In this document: piece after piece, positions 52,918 through 62,512 of the stretch
How the letters are laid out: each line of letters begins with the position of its first letter
Position numbering within the stretch: the stretch's first letter is position 1
Origin: Paenibacillaceae bacterium
Lineage (GTDB): Bacteria > Bacillota > Bacilli > Paenibacillales > Paenibacillaceae
Length of the DNA stretch: 64,000 nt
Assembly (NCBI GenBank): GCA_004134985.1
Contig: REGQ01000010.1
Span: 1 to 64,000 of the forward strand
Reading direction: 5' to 3'
Position numbers and translations under genes: made by a program
Notes under the pieces: generated by a model
Database searches by the model: none
What the model was told of the DNA's origin: nothing
Seen by the model: the letters and a program-made list of their open reading frames with translations, nothing else

Positions 52918-53820
52918 TTATGATTTCCGTTGTCTCGTCTTCACACGAGGGTCAAGCAAATCGCGCAAGCCGTCACCCAGCAAGTTCAGACTCAGTACCG
53001 ATAATACGATTGCTGCGCCAGGGAAGACGACCATCCACCACGCTTTGTATATGACAAGCTTGCTCGCTTGCAAAATGTTGCCCCAACTTGCTTCCGGTGC
53101 AGGAATACCTGCTCCGAGAAAACTTAAAGCCGCCTCCGAGATGATCGCTTCAGCGAACACGAACGTTGCCTGGACTAGCAAAGGCGACAGGGTATTCGGT
53201 ACAATATGCCGCCAAATAATCCGGGAATGACTCGCACCCTGAACATGCATCGCCTCAATATAGGTTTGCTCCCGGACAACAAGCGCTGTCGAACGCACAA
53301 CCCGGGCGATATTCGGTGTAAACACAATCGTAAGCGCAATAATGACATTTAGCGCGGATGCGCCAAGTGCAGCCATCAGGGCAATCGCCAGCAAAATGCC
53401 GGGAATCGCAATGAGGCCATCGCAGATCCGCATTAAAATATGATCCAATGTTTTATAGTAAGTGGCGTACACGCCAATAACGAGTCCAATTGCGGAAGAT
53501 AGCAGTGCCACAACCAATCCGACGCTTATCGACACGCGCGCGCCGTGCAGCAGTCTTGTCAGCAGGTCTCTGCCGAACTCATCTGTGCCGAGCAAATGCC
53601 CCGCGCCAGGCGCTGACAATCGCTCGACGATTTTCATGTCATACGGACCATAGGGTGTCAGCAGCGGGCCAATGACTGCAAGGATGATCAGCAAGCCGAA
53701 GACCGTTCCGCCAAAAAGCAAGCCATAATTGGATTTCAGTCGCCGGTAGCCCAAAGCGCGCTGTTCTTTTTTCAACTGTTTGCTCATTTGAGCGATCGAT
53801 GGTTTATCCTGCGCGTACAT
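52918..53820 (-). CDS. Peptide ABC transporter permease (OppC/DppC)
   Basis: A permease of about 300 residues. A cytoplasmic N-terminus leads to the first membrane segment (LLFGGTVFGLLIILAVIGPLL), then LLGTDEFGRDLLTRLLHGAR, a diagnostic DppC/OppC motif. The EAA loop reads YIEAMHVQGASHSRIIWRHIVP. ATG 53820 is chosen because GGGGGAGG lies 5 bp before it. The frame from 53841 abuts the preceding stop. Confidence 0.92.
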   Translation of the reverse strand: MYAQDKPSIAQMSKQLKKEQRALGYRRLKSNYGLLFGGTVFGLLIILAVIGPLLTPYGPYDMKIVERLSAPGAGHLLGTDEFGRDLLTRLLHGARVSISVGLVVALLSSAIGLVIGVYATYYKTLDHILMRICDGLIAIPGILLAIALMAALGASALNVIIALTIVFTPNIARVVRSTALVVREQTYIEAMHVQGASHSRIIWRHIVPNTLSPLLVQATFVFAEAIISEAALSFLGAGIPAPEASWGNILQASKLVIYKAWWMVVFPGAAIVLSVLSLNLLGDGLRDLLDPRVKTRQRKS

Positions 53821-53840
53821 GTTGTCCTCCCCCTCTCTCA

Positions 53841-54791
53841 TTATTTGCGGTCCAGACGGACACGGGGATCAATCGCACCGTACAGCAAATCGATGACCAA
53901 ATTAATGGTCACATAAATGAGCGTGACGACCAGCACAACGCCCTGGATGACGGCAAAATCCCGTCTGGCAATCGAGTTCAGGATCAACTGGCCCAAGCCA
54001 GGAATATTAAATATAGATTCAACGACAACCGCACCTGTAACCAATGTGCCAAAGGTTTGCCCGATGACCGTCAATATCGGCAGAAACGCGCTGCGAAATG
54101 CATGCTTGAACAACACAGCCGTCTCATGCAGCCCTTTGGAGCGTGCGGTCTTAATGAAGTTCAAATTCAAAATTTCGAGCATGGAAGAGCGGGTCATCCG
54201 TGCAATTAGCGCAGCCTGAACGATGCCAAGCGAAATGGCTGGGAGAATCAAATATTGCAGATGAGCCCACAACCCTTTGCTAAGCGGTTCATATCCCGCA
54301 ACCGGCAGCCACTGCAGCTTGACGCCAACAAGAAGCATCAAGAACAGACCCATCAGAAAACTTGGTACCGCCATGCCGACCAAAGAGATTCCCATCAGCG
54401 AATAGTCCGCAGCAGTTCCCCGTTTGTAGGCGGCGATAATTCCGAACGGAATTGCCAGTACAATGGCAATCAATTGCGCCAAGAGCGCCAAGGCAAGCGT
54501 TGGCCCGATATGCTCCGCAATCGCCTGACCGACAGGCTGGTGCATAAAAAGCGAATCGCCCAAATCCCCTTTCAGCACATTCGACACCCAATGCACGTAT
54601 TGCTCAATGATGGGACGGTTCAAGCCCAATTCTTCGTTCAACTGGGCAATTTCCTCCTGGGATGCTTCGATCCCCAGCATGGATGCAGCCGGATCACCAG
54701 GAGTAATATGAATAATAAGAAAGATCGCGATGGTGACGACAAACAGTACAGGTATGAGCGAAAATAGTCGTTTTATGAGATAAGCCAGCAA
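53841..54791 (-). CDS. Peptide ABC transporter permease (OppB/DppB)
   Basis: A permease of about 316 residues. It opens LAYLIKRLFSLIPVLFVVTIAIF, the standard DppB start, and contains PGDPA and the EAA-type loop FIKTARSKGL. The start is probably TTG at 54791, with GAGGGG 6 bp before it. The longer frame from 54830 has no ribosome site. It lies after the binding-protein gene, across a terminator-like hairpin. Confidence 0.9.
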   Translation of the reverse strand: MLAYLIKRLFSLIPVLFVVTIAIFLIIHITPGDPAASMLGIEASQEEIAQLNEELGLNRPIIEQYVHWVSNVLKGDLGDSLFMHQPVGQAIAEHIGPTLALALLAQLIAIVLAIPFGIIAAYKRGTAADYSLMGISLVGMAVPSFLMGLFLMLLVGVKLQWLPVAGYEPLSKGLWAHLQYLILPAISLGIVQAALIARMTRSSMLEILNLNFIKTARSKGLHETAVLFKHAFRSAFLPILTVIGQTFGTLVTGAVVVESIFNIPGLGQLILNSIARRDFAVIQGVVLVVTLIYVTINLVIDLLYGAIDPRVRLDRK

Positions 54792-54846
54792 TTGGAACCC
54801 CTCATTTGTCTTGTCTTTTGTCTCGTGCAACTCTTATATTCTACAG

Positions 54847-54891
54847 AAAAAAAGGGTGTTGGACAAGTTACTTGGGTAACCTGCAACACCC
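54847..54891 (-). terminator. Terminator/attenuator between peptide-binding and permease genes
   Basis: On the minus strand GGGTGTTG pairs with CAACACCC around an inner GTTAC/GTAAC hairpin, followed by seven T. It would let most transcripts end after the binding protein, with some read-through into the permease and ATPase genes. Confidence 0.85.
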
Positions 54892-54906
54892 CTCCTTTCT
54901 TCAGGC

Positions 54907-56529
54907 CTACTTCGCTACTTTGGCGTTCCATACCACCGCAGTTTTGAATAACTCGAAGCCTTCAATCGCATTGGTCGTTGCGACGACACCGTTGTAATGC
55001 CCGATGACCGTCGATGAACCGAATTCATACAGGAAGCCTTGCAGCTTCTCCCATTCTTTCTTCGCATCTTCCTGTGTCGCTGCTGCGCGAATATCAATGA
55101 GCGCCTGCTTGACAGTATCATTGTTCAGACCAGCCCAATCCGGGTTAACGGCGAGCAGTTGCGGCGGCGTAATTTGATACCCTGTGCTTGCTACGAAAAT
55201 ATCCCACTTGCTGCGGTCGTTCTTCGTTTCCAGGAACGTAGGGAAATCAAAGTTTTCCACTTTCACATTCATGCCGATCTGACGAAGCTGTTCCTGAATA
55301 ACCAGGGTAGCCGTGTACATTTCGTTATAATCCTTCGTTGTGAGAAGCGTAATTTCTTCTCCGTTGTAACCCGCTTCCTTAAGCAATTCCTTGGCTTTCT
55401 CTTGGTTGGACTGGTTATAGTATTCTGCGCCGGCCTCATTAGACCATTGCGTCTGATTCGTATTCAGGTAGCCAGGAGCCAGGGAATACAGTTCCGGCTT
55501 CGCAAAGCTCGCCAGCATGATCTCGTCATTATTGAATGCAGCAAGGATCGCCTGACGGTATTTCACATCCTTTAGCAAGCCTTCGCTTGTATTGAAGAAC
55601 GCTGTTAACGCACCGCCTGGGAACGACTGCACTTCAATATTTTTGTCCGATGCCAGTTCGTCATAGTTTTCAATCGGAATGCTGTCAGCCACATCATATT
55701 GTCCGGTCTTCACACCTGCAATACGTGTTGCATGATCAGTTACAAAGTGGAAATACAGATTTTCGGTAGGGGCTTCTTTGCGTCCCGAATACCCGCTTGC
55801 CACTGCATCCACAGGCTGATAATCATCAAATTTAACGAGATGGATATATTGATCCTGTTTCCACTCCTGGAACTTGTACGGGCCTGTGCCGATATATTCC
55901 TTAATTCCATCTGCCGGAGCTGCGTCAACAATTTCCTTTGGCATAATAGCCGGGAACTGTGCCTGAGTAGCAATCAGAACGAGCACATCGGATGATGGTG
56001 TCTCGACGGTCAGCTTCACTGTATACGGATCAACTTCTTCGAACTTGGCGTTCGTCAACAGCACCTTCGCACGGGAAGAAAGCGTCAGCCAGCGGTTCAT
56101 TGATGCGACAACATCTTCTGCAGTCATTTCTTTGCCATTGTGGAACTTGATGCCTTGACGAAGCGGAAACGTGTACGTCAAGCCGTCTTCGCTGCGCTCC
56201 ACCGATTCAGCAAGCATAGGGACAGGCTCATACTGTGCATTCAGGGCGAACAATTGTTCAAAAATATTGCCTGCTGTATCCAGCGCGACAGCCGAGACGG
56301 TCAGAGCCGAATCCAGTGTCGGCGGCTGGGCAGTAAGCGCGATGTTCAATTCATTCTTATATTCTTTCTCAACGGAGGTTTCCGTTTTAGTATCGTTTTC
56401 TTTGCCCGCGGCAGCATTTCCGTTGGCACTGTCATTCTTGGCATTATCCTTCGTGCCGCTGCTGCATGCAGCAAGCAGGATGAGTAGAAATAGTGACGAT
56501 AAGAGTAACGCGATTTTTCTCTTGTTCAT
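54907..56529 (-). CDS. Peptide ABC transporter substrate-binding lipoprotein (family 5, OppA/DppA)
   Basis: A 540-residue lipoprotein with lipobox LILLAAC and a Ser/Asn/Gly linker. Family-5 binding-protein marks are LNIALTAQPPTLDSALT at the start of the mature part, FPLRQGIKFHNGKEMTAEDVVASMNRW, and GTGPYKFQEWK. It binds peptides outside the membrane for the permeases encoded downstream. GGGGG lies before the ATG. Confidence 0.93.
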   Translation of the reverse strand: MNKRKIALLLSSLFLLILLAACSSGTKDNAKNDSANGNAAAGKENDTKTETSVEKEYKNELNIALTAQPPTLDSALTVSAVALDTAGNIFEQLFALNAQYEPVPMLAESVERSEDGLTYTFPLRQGIKFHNGKEMTAEDVVASMNRWLTLSSRAKVLLTNAKFEEVDPYTVKLTVETPSSDVLVLIATQAQFPAIMPKEIVDAAPADGIKEYIGTGPYKFQEWKQDQYIHLVKFDDYQPVDAVASGYSGRKEAPTENLYFHFVTDHATRIAGVKTGQYDVADSIPIENYDELASDKNIEVQSFPGGALTAFFNTSEGLLKDVKYRQAILAAFNNDEIMLASFAKPELYSLAPGYLNTNQTQWSNEAGAEYYNQSNQEKAKELLKEAGYNGEEITLLTTKDYNEMYTATLVIQEQLRQIGMNVKVENFDFPTFLETKNDRSKWDIFVASTGYQITPPQLLAVNPDWAGLNNDTVKQALIDIRAAATQEDAKKEWEKLQGFLYEFGSSTVIGHYNGVVATTNAIEGFELFKTAVVWNAKVAK

Positions 56530-56842
56530 AGCAAATCCCCCTGTTGTATAAGACTAGCCGCTGACTAAGTATGGTGATTGACTTGTTTATCTATCAATCC
56601 ATAGTTAACAGGTAGACTTTATATGTTAAGAGAATACTAATGGATTAGATCGAAATTGTCAACAGAAGTTGGCATTGTTTTTAGATGTAAATTTAGCCCA
56701 AACGGGCGGACAATTATTAGGGGAAAGCAGCGAGAAAACTTCCACTTCCATAGTCTACCCAATTGGAGGGGCCACTACAATATAAAAAAAAGCGAACAAC
56801 TAGGGATTTCCCCTCTTGCTCGCTCTTTTTTGCAATAAATTT
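56530..56842. other. Intergenic region between peptide and GtaA-like loci
   Basis: The leftmost part is the promoter side of the peptide-binding gene. A/T-rich sequence is seen, but no clear box. The terminator at 56784-56824 closes the operon from the right. No gene is supported. Confidence 0.5.
56784..56824 (-). terminator. Intrinsic terminator after the GtaA-like gene
   Basis: On the minus strand AGCGAGCAA pairs with TTGTTCGCT (one G-T pair) around GGGG/CCC, followed by a long T-run. The plus strand also ends in a T-run, so it may work both ways. Confidence 0.75.
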
Positions 56843-58876
56843 TTATTTGCTGCGCAGCGTGCTTAGCGAAGCCGGCAAATCCTGCGCCTCCAACAATGCA
56901 ATGAACAACCCGCCCACAACCGAACGGTTTTGGAAGTTAAGCTGTTCGCCGCTAATCGTATCGTACCAGTCCGTGAATGGGAGACGGCTTGGCGATTCAT
57001 TCAGGAATAGCCAGAGCGGCTGAATCAGCTGCTCAAAGTCCGTTTTGTCATTTGCCATCGAGGCACACCAGACGAGCCAATCGGCCTTGGTATACGTGTT
57101 CCGGCTATCAAGCGGCGTCCCGTATTTGTTCTGGTTCGCAAGGTAGTGACGAATTTCATCTTCAATAATACGCTCCGGGAACAGATGAAGCCCGAGCAGC
57201 CGATCCCATACCAAATTGTACTTCAAGCTCCACGTTTCCGGACTGCTGTCAAAGGTGAGCTTGTAATGGTCTCCGGCACCTGCCATACGCTGCCAGTTCG
57301 CAGCCATCTCTTGCGCCGCGGCATAATATTCCTCGCCGTCTTTCTCCTCTAACATGGCGCACAGAATGGCGTACGCACCAATGCCGATGATTGCCTTAAC
57401 CGAGAGATTGGCGTTATGCGCCAGATGGCCGGCAAAGTCATCGGTGCATAGCTGGTTATCAGGGTCCATACCGTGCTGCTTCAAATAGGATGCCCACTGG
57501 GTGAGAAGCTCCCAATGCTCGCGCGCGAACGCAGCATCGTTGTCATACATGCATACGGCAGCAGCCATAATAAGCATATTTCCGCATTCCTCAATCGGCA
57601 TCTGGCTGTCCAGCGCATTCTCACCGTATACTTGGCCATTGGCTTTCGGATAACAGCCTACATCATGAGGGGCAAAATCAAACTTCCACGTCTCGCTGCG
57701 AGCATACTTGAAAACAGGACGCATCATGCCTTTAACCAACTCCGGACTATACAACAAGAAGAGCGGAATTGACGGATAGCTGACATCTACCGTGGCAATA
57801 CAGCCATTGCTGAAGTTTTCCTTGGAGAAAAACAACAGATTTCCAGCTTCATCATTGACCAGCTTATGCGCTGCAATCGCTTGCCGATAGGCAAGGGACA
57901 GCATATCTGCGTAATGCTTCCCGCCCTCAGCCTCACTATCCGCGATCAGCTTGCGATTAAATGCGGCGCATCTGGCTTGGATATCATCATATTGCTCGAC
58001 GGCCAAACTCAACATTTTCTCAAATGTTATGCCCGTTCTTCTCCAATAGGCATCAAGCGGCTGGCCGAAATATTCTATGGAATGAATGTCATCATAGGCG
58101 GCAATCACATATTGCGAAATTTGCTGTTCATCCACCTGACCGAAATCCAGGACAGCAGCCATGACAGGCGTATCATCGGCAGCAGCACGGGGAGCAGCGG
58201 CATCATCTTCCTTCGGCAGATGTCCGCTCTCTATAAACTGTTCGCGGACCTTATAAGACTGGATCGCCGTTTCCGTTCCAGTCTTATAAGGGACAGCCAA
58301 ATAGACGAATCCCCAATCGATTCGTGTATCGTCTCCAACACGCTCCAGCACAGGCTGTGCTACCGTACCCATGCGCATTGCCGTGATCTGTCCGTCACTT
58401 TCTCCCCGCGACCAGCTTATTTGCTGATCCGTCGTATGTACGCAAAGCTCGCCTGATACGTCAACATAGAGCTGAACATGATGCGGCTTACCGTCCACTG
58501 ACCGGACATGAAAAGTAAGGTAGGAAGCCGGTCTCGACAAAATGTCCAAATCATCCAGCAGCAGGGGCGTACTGAATGAAGCCACGAGTTCAATGCCATC
58601 GGACTGAAATACGTAGGTCGTTGTCAAGGGCTCGATCTTCAAGCTTGTTTGTTCCATCACCGGAGGTTCCTCATATTTGTGATGATCCAACAGTTCTACC
58701 CTGCCCATAAACCGTCTGGACTTGCCATCGATTCTAATAATGCCGGTCATACTGTTGCGCTTGTTGGTCCAGTGTCTTGTATGATCATCATAAAGATGAT
58801 CTGCCGCCGACCAGACACTGAAATAAGGGTCTGACGTAATGAGCGGGACGGAAGGGGGTCTAAATGATTGCGTCAC
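56843..58876 (-). CDS. GtaA-like protein (DUF4965/DUF5127/DUF1793)
   Basis: A protein of about 677 residues related to fungal glutaminase A. An N-terminal DUF5127-like beta region (RPPSVPLITSDPYFSVWSAADHLYDDHTRHW) leads to a DUF4965 segment, then an all-helical DUF1793 barrel (FSNGCIATVDVSYPSIPLFLLYSPELV, DVGCYPKANGQVYG, MPIEECGNMLIM, TDDFAGHLAHNANLSVKAIIGI). Bacterial members have the look of an (alpha/alpha)6 glycosidase, and true glutaminase activity is doubtful here. The start is GTG 58876, with AAAGGAG 9 bp upstream. There is no signal peptide. It is the last gene of an operon with a sugar importer and GH38, which points to a carbohydrate role. Confidence 0.8.
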   Translation of the reverse strand: MTQSFRPPSVPLITSDPYFSVWSAADHLYDDHTRHWTNKRNSMTGIIRIDGKSRRFMGRVELLDHHKYEEPPVMEQTSLKIEPLTTTYVFQSDGIELVASFSTPLLLDDLDILSRPASYLTFHVRSVDGKPHHVQLYVDVSGELCVHTTDQQISWSRGESDGQITAMRMGTVAQPVLERVGDDTRIDWGFVYLAVPYKTGTETAIQSYKVREQFIESGHLPKEDDAAAPRAAADDTPVMAAVLDFGQVDEQQISQYVIAAYDDIHSIEYFGQPLDAYWRRTGITFEKMLSLAVEQYDDIQARCAAFNRKLIADSEAEGGKHYADMLSLAYRQAIAAHKLVNDEAGNLLFFSKENFSNGCIATVDVSYPSIPLFLLYSPELVKGMMRPVFKYARSETWKFDFAPHDVGCYPKANGQVYGENALDSQMPIEECGNMLIMAAAVCMYDNDAAFAREHWELLTQWASYLKQHGMDPDNQLCTDDFAGHLAHNANLSVKAIIGIGAYAILCAMLEEKDGEEYYAAAQEMAANWQRMAGAGDHYKLTFDSSPETWSLKYNLVWDRLLGLHLFPERIIEDEIRHYLANQNKYGTPLDSRNTYTKADWLVWCASMANDKTDFEQLIQPLWLFLNESPSRLPFTDWYDTISGEQLNFQNRSVVGGLFIALLEAQDLPASLSTLRSK

Positions 58877-58953
58877 AATTGATCTCTCCTTTGTAAATGA
58901 ATTGGCTTGTAAGTAACCCAAAGGGAGAGCGCAACGCTCTCCCTTTGGTCGAA

Positions 58954-60624
58954 TCAGTTCGGCATCTGCATCGTTACGGATTCTTTGCCTTTCAGCTCAT
59001 CATTCGTAAACTTCATCGCTTCATCATAGCCGGTTTTCTTCATTTGAGTGCGGAGCTCATTCAAAATTTTCAGTGCAGCTTCATCCGATTTCGCATGCAC
59101 TGCTTCTTTGAACGCATCGTTTACTCTGTCCATCGACGGCTTCAATGATTCCCATTTATCGGATTTAATGATGACATCCCCTGGGTTATAAGCCGAAATT
59201 ACTTTAATGCCATCCGGGCGCAAGATCCCACGGGCTTTCTCAACTGCTTCAACCCGCTCCGGACTGTCCCAAATCTTCCCGCCACCTACCGAATTGATCC
59301 GGTCGAGTCCAGACATGGATTGAAAACCGATTTCGATTCCAACATTTTTACGTTCAACCAATTTACCTGATGTATCTGCAGCAAACTTATCGAACCATTC
59401 CTTCTTCGGTGTCGGTTTGCCATCTACCATATCCCAGTGTTCGCCTTGAACACCATAGCGGACAAGCAGGAAACCTTCATCGGAAGCAAGGAAATCAAGC
59501 AGGCGAAGCGCTGCATCCACATCTTTGGCTGCTTTAGTAATCGCTGTCACGTTATTGCCCTGAATTCCCAAATCAACCGGTCTGTTAGGCTCGGCGCCTG
59601 CACGCTCAAGTGGGCCCACCGGCACATAATCAGTGCCTGGATTAGCTTCAACATATTCTTTAGTCGCATCTAGAATAGCAGGGTAGTGAGCAGCAAGCAT
59701 CGCTACGCGTCCTTGCGATATTTTCTCTTTGGCGATCGGGTCGGTCTGTGTGAATGCTTCCGCATCCAGCAGTCCCTCTGACAGTAAGTTGCGATAATAC
59801 AATGTGTAGTCATCGAATCCCTTTGAGAAGGAGTGATGTTCCAATGTGCCATCGCCTTTGTCAACAAACCCGGCTCCGCCGTAGAACATCGTATTGCCGA
59901 TGCCAACAGCCCAACCGTTGCTGAAGCCGCCTAGCGGAATGATTGGCTGACCGTTAGACTGCATCCCGGAGTCCTTGATTGTCTTCAGAAAATTATAAAA
60001 ATCTTCTTTTGTCTTTACCGATTGCGGATCGACATTAACTGCTTCTGCTATATCTTTACGAACATAGAAACCATACAGCCAGTCTTCTGCATCAACATCT
60101 GTCGCAGGCTGGTTTTGCAGCAGCATGTACTTCTTGCCGTCATAGGCATCTATGGCTTTTTCATACAATGCAGGCGGTACATTTTCCTTGGCAACCGATT
60201 TGGCCAAGTTCGGATATTCGCTCAGCTTGCCCGAAATGTCGACCAACTGGTCTTCTTTGGCTGCCTTGATCAGGCCATCCAACTCGCCGCCCCATGCCGG
60301 TCCGGTATAAATATCTGGCAGATCCTGTGTGGCGAAAATCGCGTTCACTTTCTCTGTCTCGCTGCCTGTAGTGTACTCCCACTCCACCGTAACACCTGTT
60401 TTCTCTTTAATAACTCTCTCGACAGGCGTCATGTCGATATCGGAGCCCGTTGATCCATTCCAGTTGTGAAGCACTTTCAATGTTACTTCTTTGGTACCTG
60501 ATGGCGATTCCCCTTGATTGCCCCCATTGGCAGGTTCTTCCTTGTTGGCACAGCCGGCCAATACACTCGAAAACAGTGTGGCTGCAAGCAGAAGCGATGC
60601 ACCTTTGACATATAACTTCTTCAT
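58954..60624 (-). CDS. Sugar ABC transporter substrate-binding lipoprotein
   Basis: A 556-residue lipoprotein with lipobox SVLAGC and a Gly/Asn/Ser linker. The mature part starts VTLKVLHNWNGSTGSDIDMTPVERVI. The large size fits LplA-like oligosaccharide binders. GGGAGGG lies before the ATG. It is third after two permeases. The GH38 gene at the head of the operon suggests a mannose-containing oligosaccharide or glycan as ligand. Confidence 0.9.
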   Translation of the reverse strand: MKKLYVKGASLLLAATLFSSVLAGCANKEEPANGGNQGESPSGTKEVTLKVLHNWNGSTGSDIDMTPVERVIKEKTGVTVEWEYTTGSETEKVNAIFATQDLPDIYTGPAWGGELDGLIKAAKEDQLVDISGKLSEYPNLAKSVAKENVPPALYEKAIDAYDGKKYMLLQNQPATDVDAEDWLYGFYVRKDIAEAVNVDPQSVKTKEDFYNFLKTIKDSGMQSNGQPIIPLGGFSNGWAVGIGNTMFYGGAGFVDKGDGTLEHHSFSKGFDDYTLYYRNLLSEGLLDAEAFTQTDPIAKEKISQGRVAMLAAHYPAILDATKEYVEANPGTDYVPVGPLERAGAEPNRPVDLGIQGNNVTAITKAAKDVDAALRLLDFLASDEGFLLVRYGVQGEHWDMVDGKPTPKKEWFDKFAADTSGKLVERKNVGIEIGFQSMSGLDRINSVGGGKIWDSPERVEAVEKARGILRPDGIKVISAYNPGDVIIKSDKWESLKPSMDRVNDAFKEAVHAKSDEAALKILNELRTQMKKTGYDEAMKFTNDELKGKESVTMQMPN

Positions 60625-60678
60625 ACTAACCCTCCCACATCAATTTAAATTATATGATAAAGCCCCACGTGGGGGCCA

Positions 60679-61572
60679 TTACCCTTTGACCGAGCCGATC
60701 ATAACACCTTTCACGAAAAACCGTTGCAGGAATGGATAGATACATATAATTGGGAAGACCGTTATTACTAGCAGCGCCATTCGCAGCGATTCTGGCGTTG
60801 AGCCGCCTGCGCTTGCACTGACTGTCTGACCACCTTGCTGCGCTGAGCGATTCAAGGAAGACGAGAAAGCCTCTGCTTGCGTAAGCATTTCCTGAAGCAA
60901 GGTTTGCACCGGAATTAAATCTTTGTTCGACACATAGTAGGCGCCTGTAAACCAGTCATTCCAATGGGTCACTCCGATAAAGAGCGAGATCGTGGCCAGC
61001 ACCGGGCCAGATAATGGCAAAATGATGCGCATAAAAATTTGAAAATCACCATACCCGTCGATATGAGCCGATTCAACCAGTTCCTCGGGCAGCCCTTGCA
61101 AAAAGGTGCGAATGATTACGATGTGCATGAAGCTGAACAACATCGGGATAACATACACCCAGAAGGTGTTAATCAGCTGCAGCTTTTGCAGCGTAATAAA
61201 GAACGGGATGAAGCCCGCGCTGAAGATCGTCGGGAGAAAAATATAGAAAGCGACAAAATTTCTTCCCGGCAGCGTCTTTTTGGCCAAAGCATAGGCCATC
61301 AGCGTACTGAGCGCCACATGCAGAAACGTGCCAAGAATCGTGCGCATCAGCGTAATTTTGTACGCTTGCCAAATGCGGGCATTTTCAAATACCTGCGCGT
61401 AATTTTCAAGCGTCCACTTGCGTGGCAGAAAATACAAGGAGCCCATGATGGAGTCCTTCCCGTCATTGAACGAATACACAACAATATAGATAAACGGATA
61501 AACCATCGAAAAACCGACCAAAGCCAGAAAAATATAATTCAATATCGAAAAAATGGACCATTGGCGTTTCAT
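60679..61572 (-). CDS. Sugar ABC transporter permease, LplC type
   Basis: A 297-residue six-segment permease. The EAA loop reads VESAHIDGYGDFQIFMRIILP, and the tail is FFVKGVMIGSVKG. A periplasmic-side loop (about 215-250) is rich in Ser, Gln and Gly (SLNRSAQQGGQTVSASAGGS), longer than in its relatives here. AAGGAAG lies before the ATG. Confidence 0.92.
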   Translation of the reverse strand: MKRQWSIFSILNYIFLALVGFSMVYPFIYIVVYSFNDGKDSIMGSLYFLPRKWTLENYAQVFENARIWQAYKITLMRTILGTFLHVALSTLMAYALAKKTLPGRNFVAFYIFLPTIFSAGFIPFFITLQKLQLINTFWVYVIPMLFSFMHIVIIRTFLQGLPEELVESAHIDGYGDFQIFMRIILPLSGPVLATISLFIGVTHWNDWFTGAYYVSNKDLIPVQTLLQEMLTQAEAFSSSLNRSAQQGGQTVSASAGGSTPESLRMALLVITVFPIICIYPFLQRFFVKGVMIGSVKG

Positions 61573-61587
61573 CTTGTCACTTCCTTT

Positions 61588-62499
61588 TTAGAAAAGGGAT
61601 ACGTCGCTGACTTTGCGGGCAATACGGTTGACCGTCAAAATCAGGATCAGGCCGATAACGCTCTGGAACAATCCGACTGCGGCTGCATAGCTCAATCTGC
61701 CTTCGCCTATGCCAGAAGTAATAACATGGACATCCAGAACGCTTCCGATACTGGCTGTAGCCGGTCCGCTAAGAAGGAGGAGCTGTTCATACCCGGCGCT
61801 CATCAGGCTGCCAATCGAAAGAATAAACAATATAATTGCAATGTTGCGGACGCCCGGAAGCGTCACATGCCATATTTGCCGGAAGCGGTTGGCACCGTCA
61901 ATTTTGGATGCTTCATACAACTGCTGATCAATTCCGGCAATCGCCGCCATGTAAATAATGGAGTTCCAGCCGATGTTCTTCCAGATGTCCGAACCTACAA
62001 TGATTTGGTAGAACCAGGACGAGTTGTAGAGGAACTGGAAAGGTCCCAAGCCGAACACCGACAATAATTCGTTAACTGGCCCGCCGCTCGTAGAGAAAAG
62101 ACGCTGCATCAAAGTGACAACGACGATCCAGGATACGAAGTAAGGCAGATACGACAGCGTTTGAACCGTTTTCTTAAATTTAAGATTGCCGATCTCGTTC
62201 AGTAAGATAGCCAGAAAGATCGGCATCGGGAAGCCGATGAGCAGCTTCATGAAGCTGATGATGATCGTATTGCGGATGATCTCCCCGGACTTGTAGTAGT
62301 CAAAAAACTGCTGAAAATATTTAAGCCCGGCCCACGGGCTTCCAGTAAAGCCGCCCGAGAACGTATAGTCGCGGAAAGCTACCTGGACGCCGTAAAGAGG
62401 GACATAGGAGAAAATGAAAAACCAGACGATACCCGGCAGCATAAAGAGATAGAACACTCTATGCCGCCATATCCGCTTCCACAGCTGTGATTCTGCCAT
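61588..62499 (-). CDS. Sugar ABC transporter permease, LplB type
   Basis: A 303-residue six-segment permease. The EAA loop reads YEASKIDGANRFRQIWHVTLP. GGAGGGG lies before the ATG. Only 13 bp separate it from the GH38 stop, so importer and mannosidase share a transcript. Confidence 0.92.
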   Translation of the reverse strand: MAESQLWKRIWRHRVFYLFMLPGIVWFFIFSYVPLYGVQVAFRDYTFSGGFTGSPWAGLKYFQQFFDYYKSGEIIRNTIIISFMKLLIGFPMPIFLAILLNEIGNLKFKKTVQTLSYLPYFVSWIVVVTLMQRLFSTSGGPVNELLSVFGLGPFQFLYNSSWFYQIIVGSDIWKNIGWNSIIYMAAIAGIDQQLYEASKIDGANRFRQIWHVTLPGVRNIAIILFILSIGSLMSAGYEQLLLLSGPATASIGSVLDVHVITSGIGEGRLSYAAAVGLFQSVIGLILILTVNRIARKVSDVSLF

Positions 62500-62512
62500 A
62501 TGCTCCCCTCCT

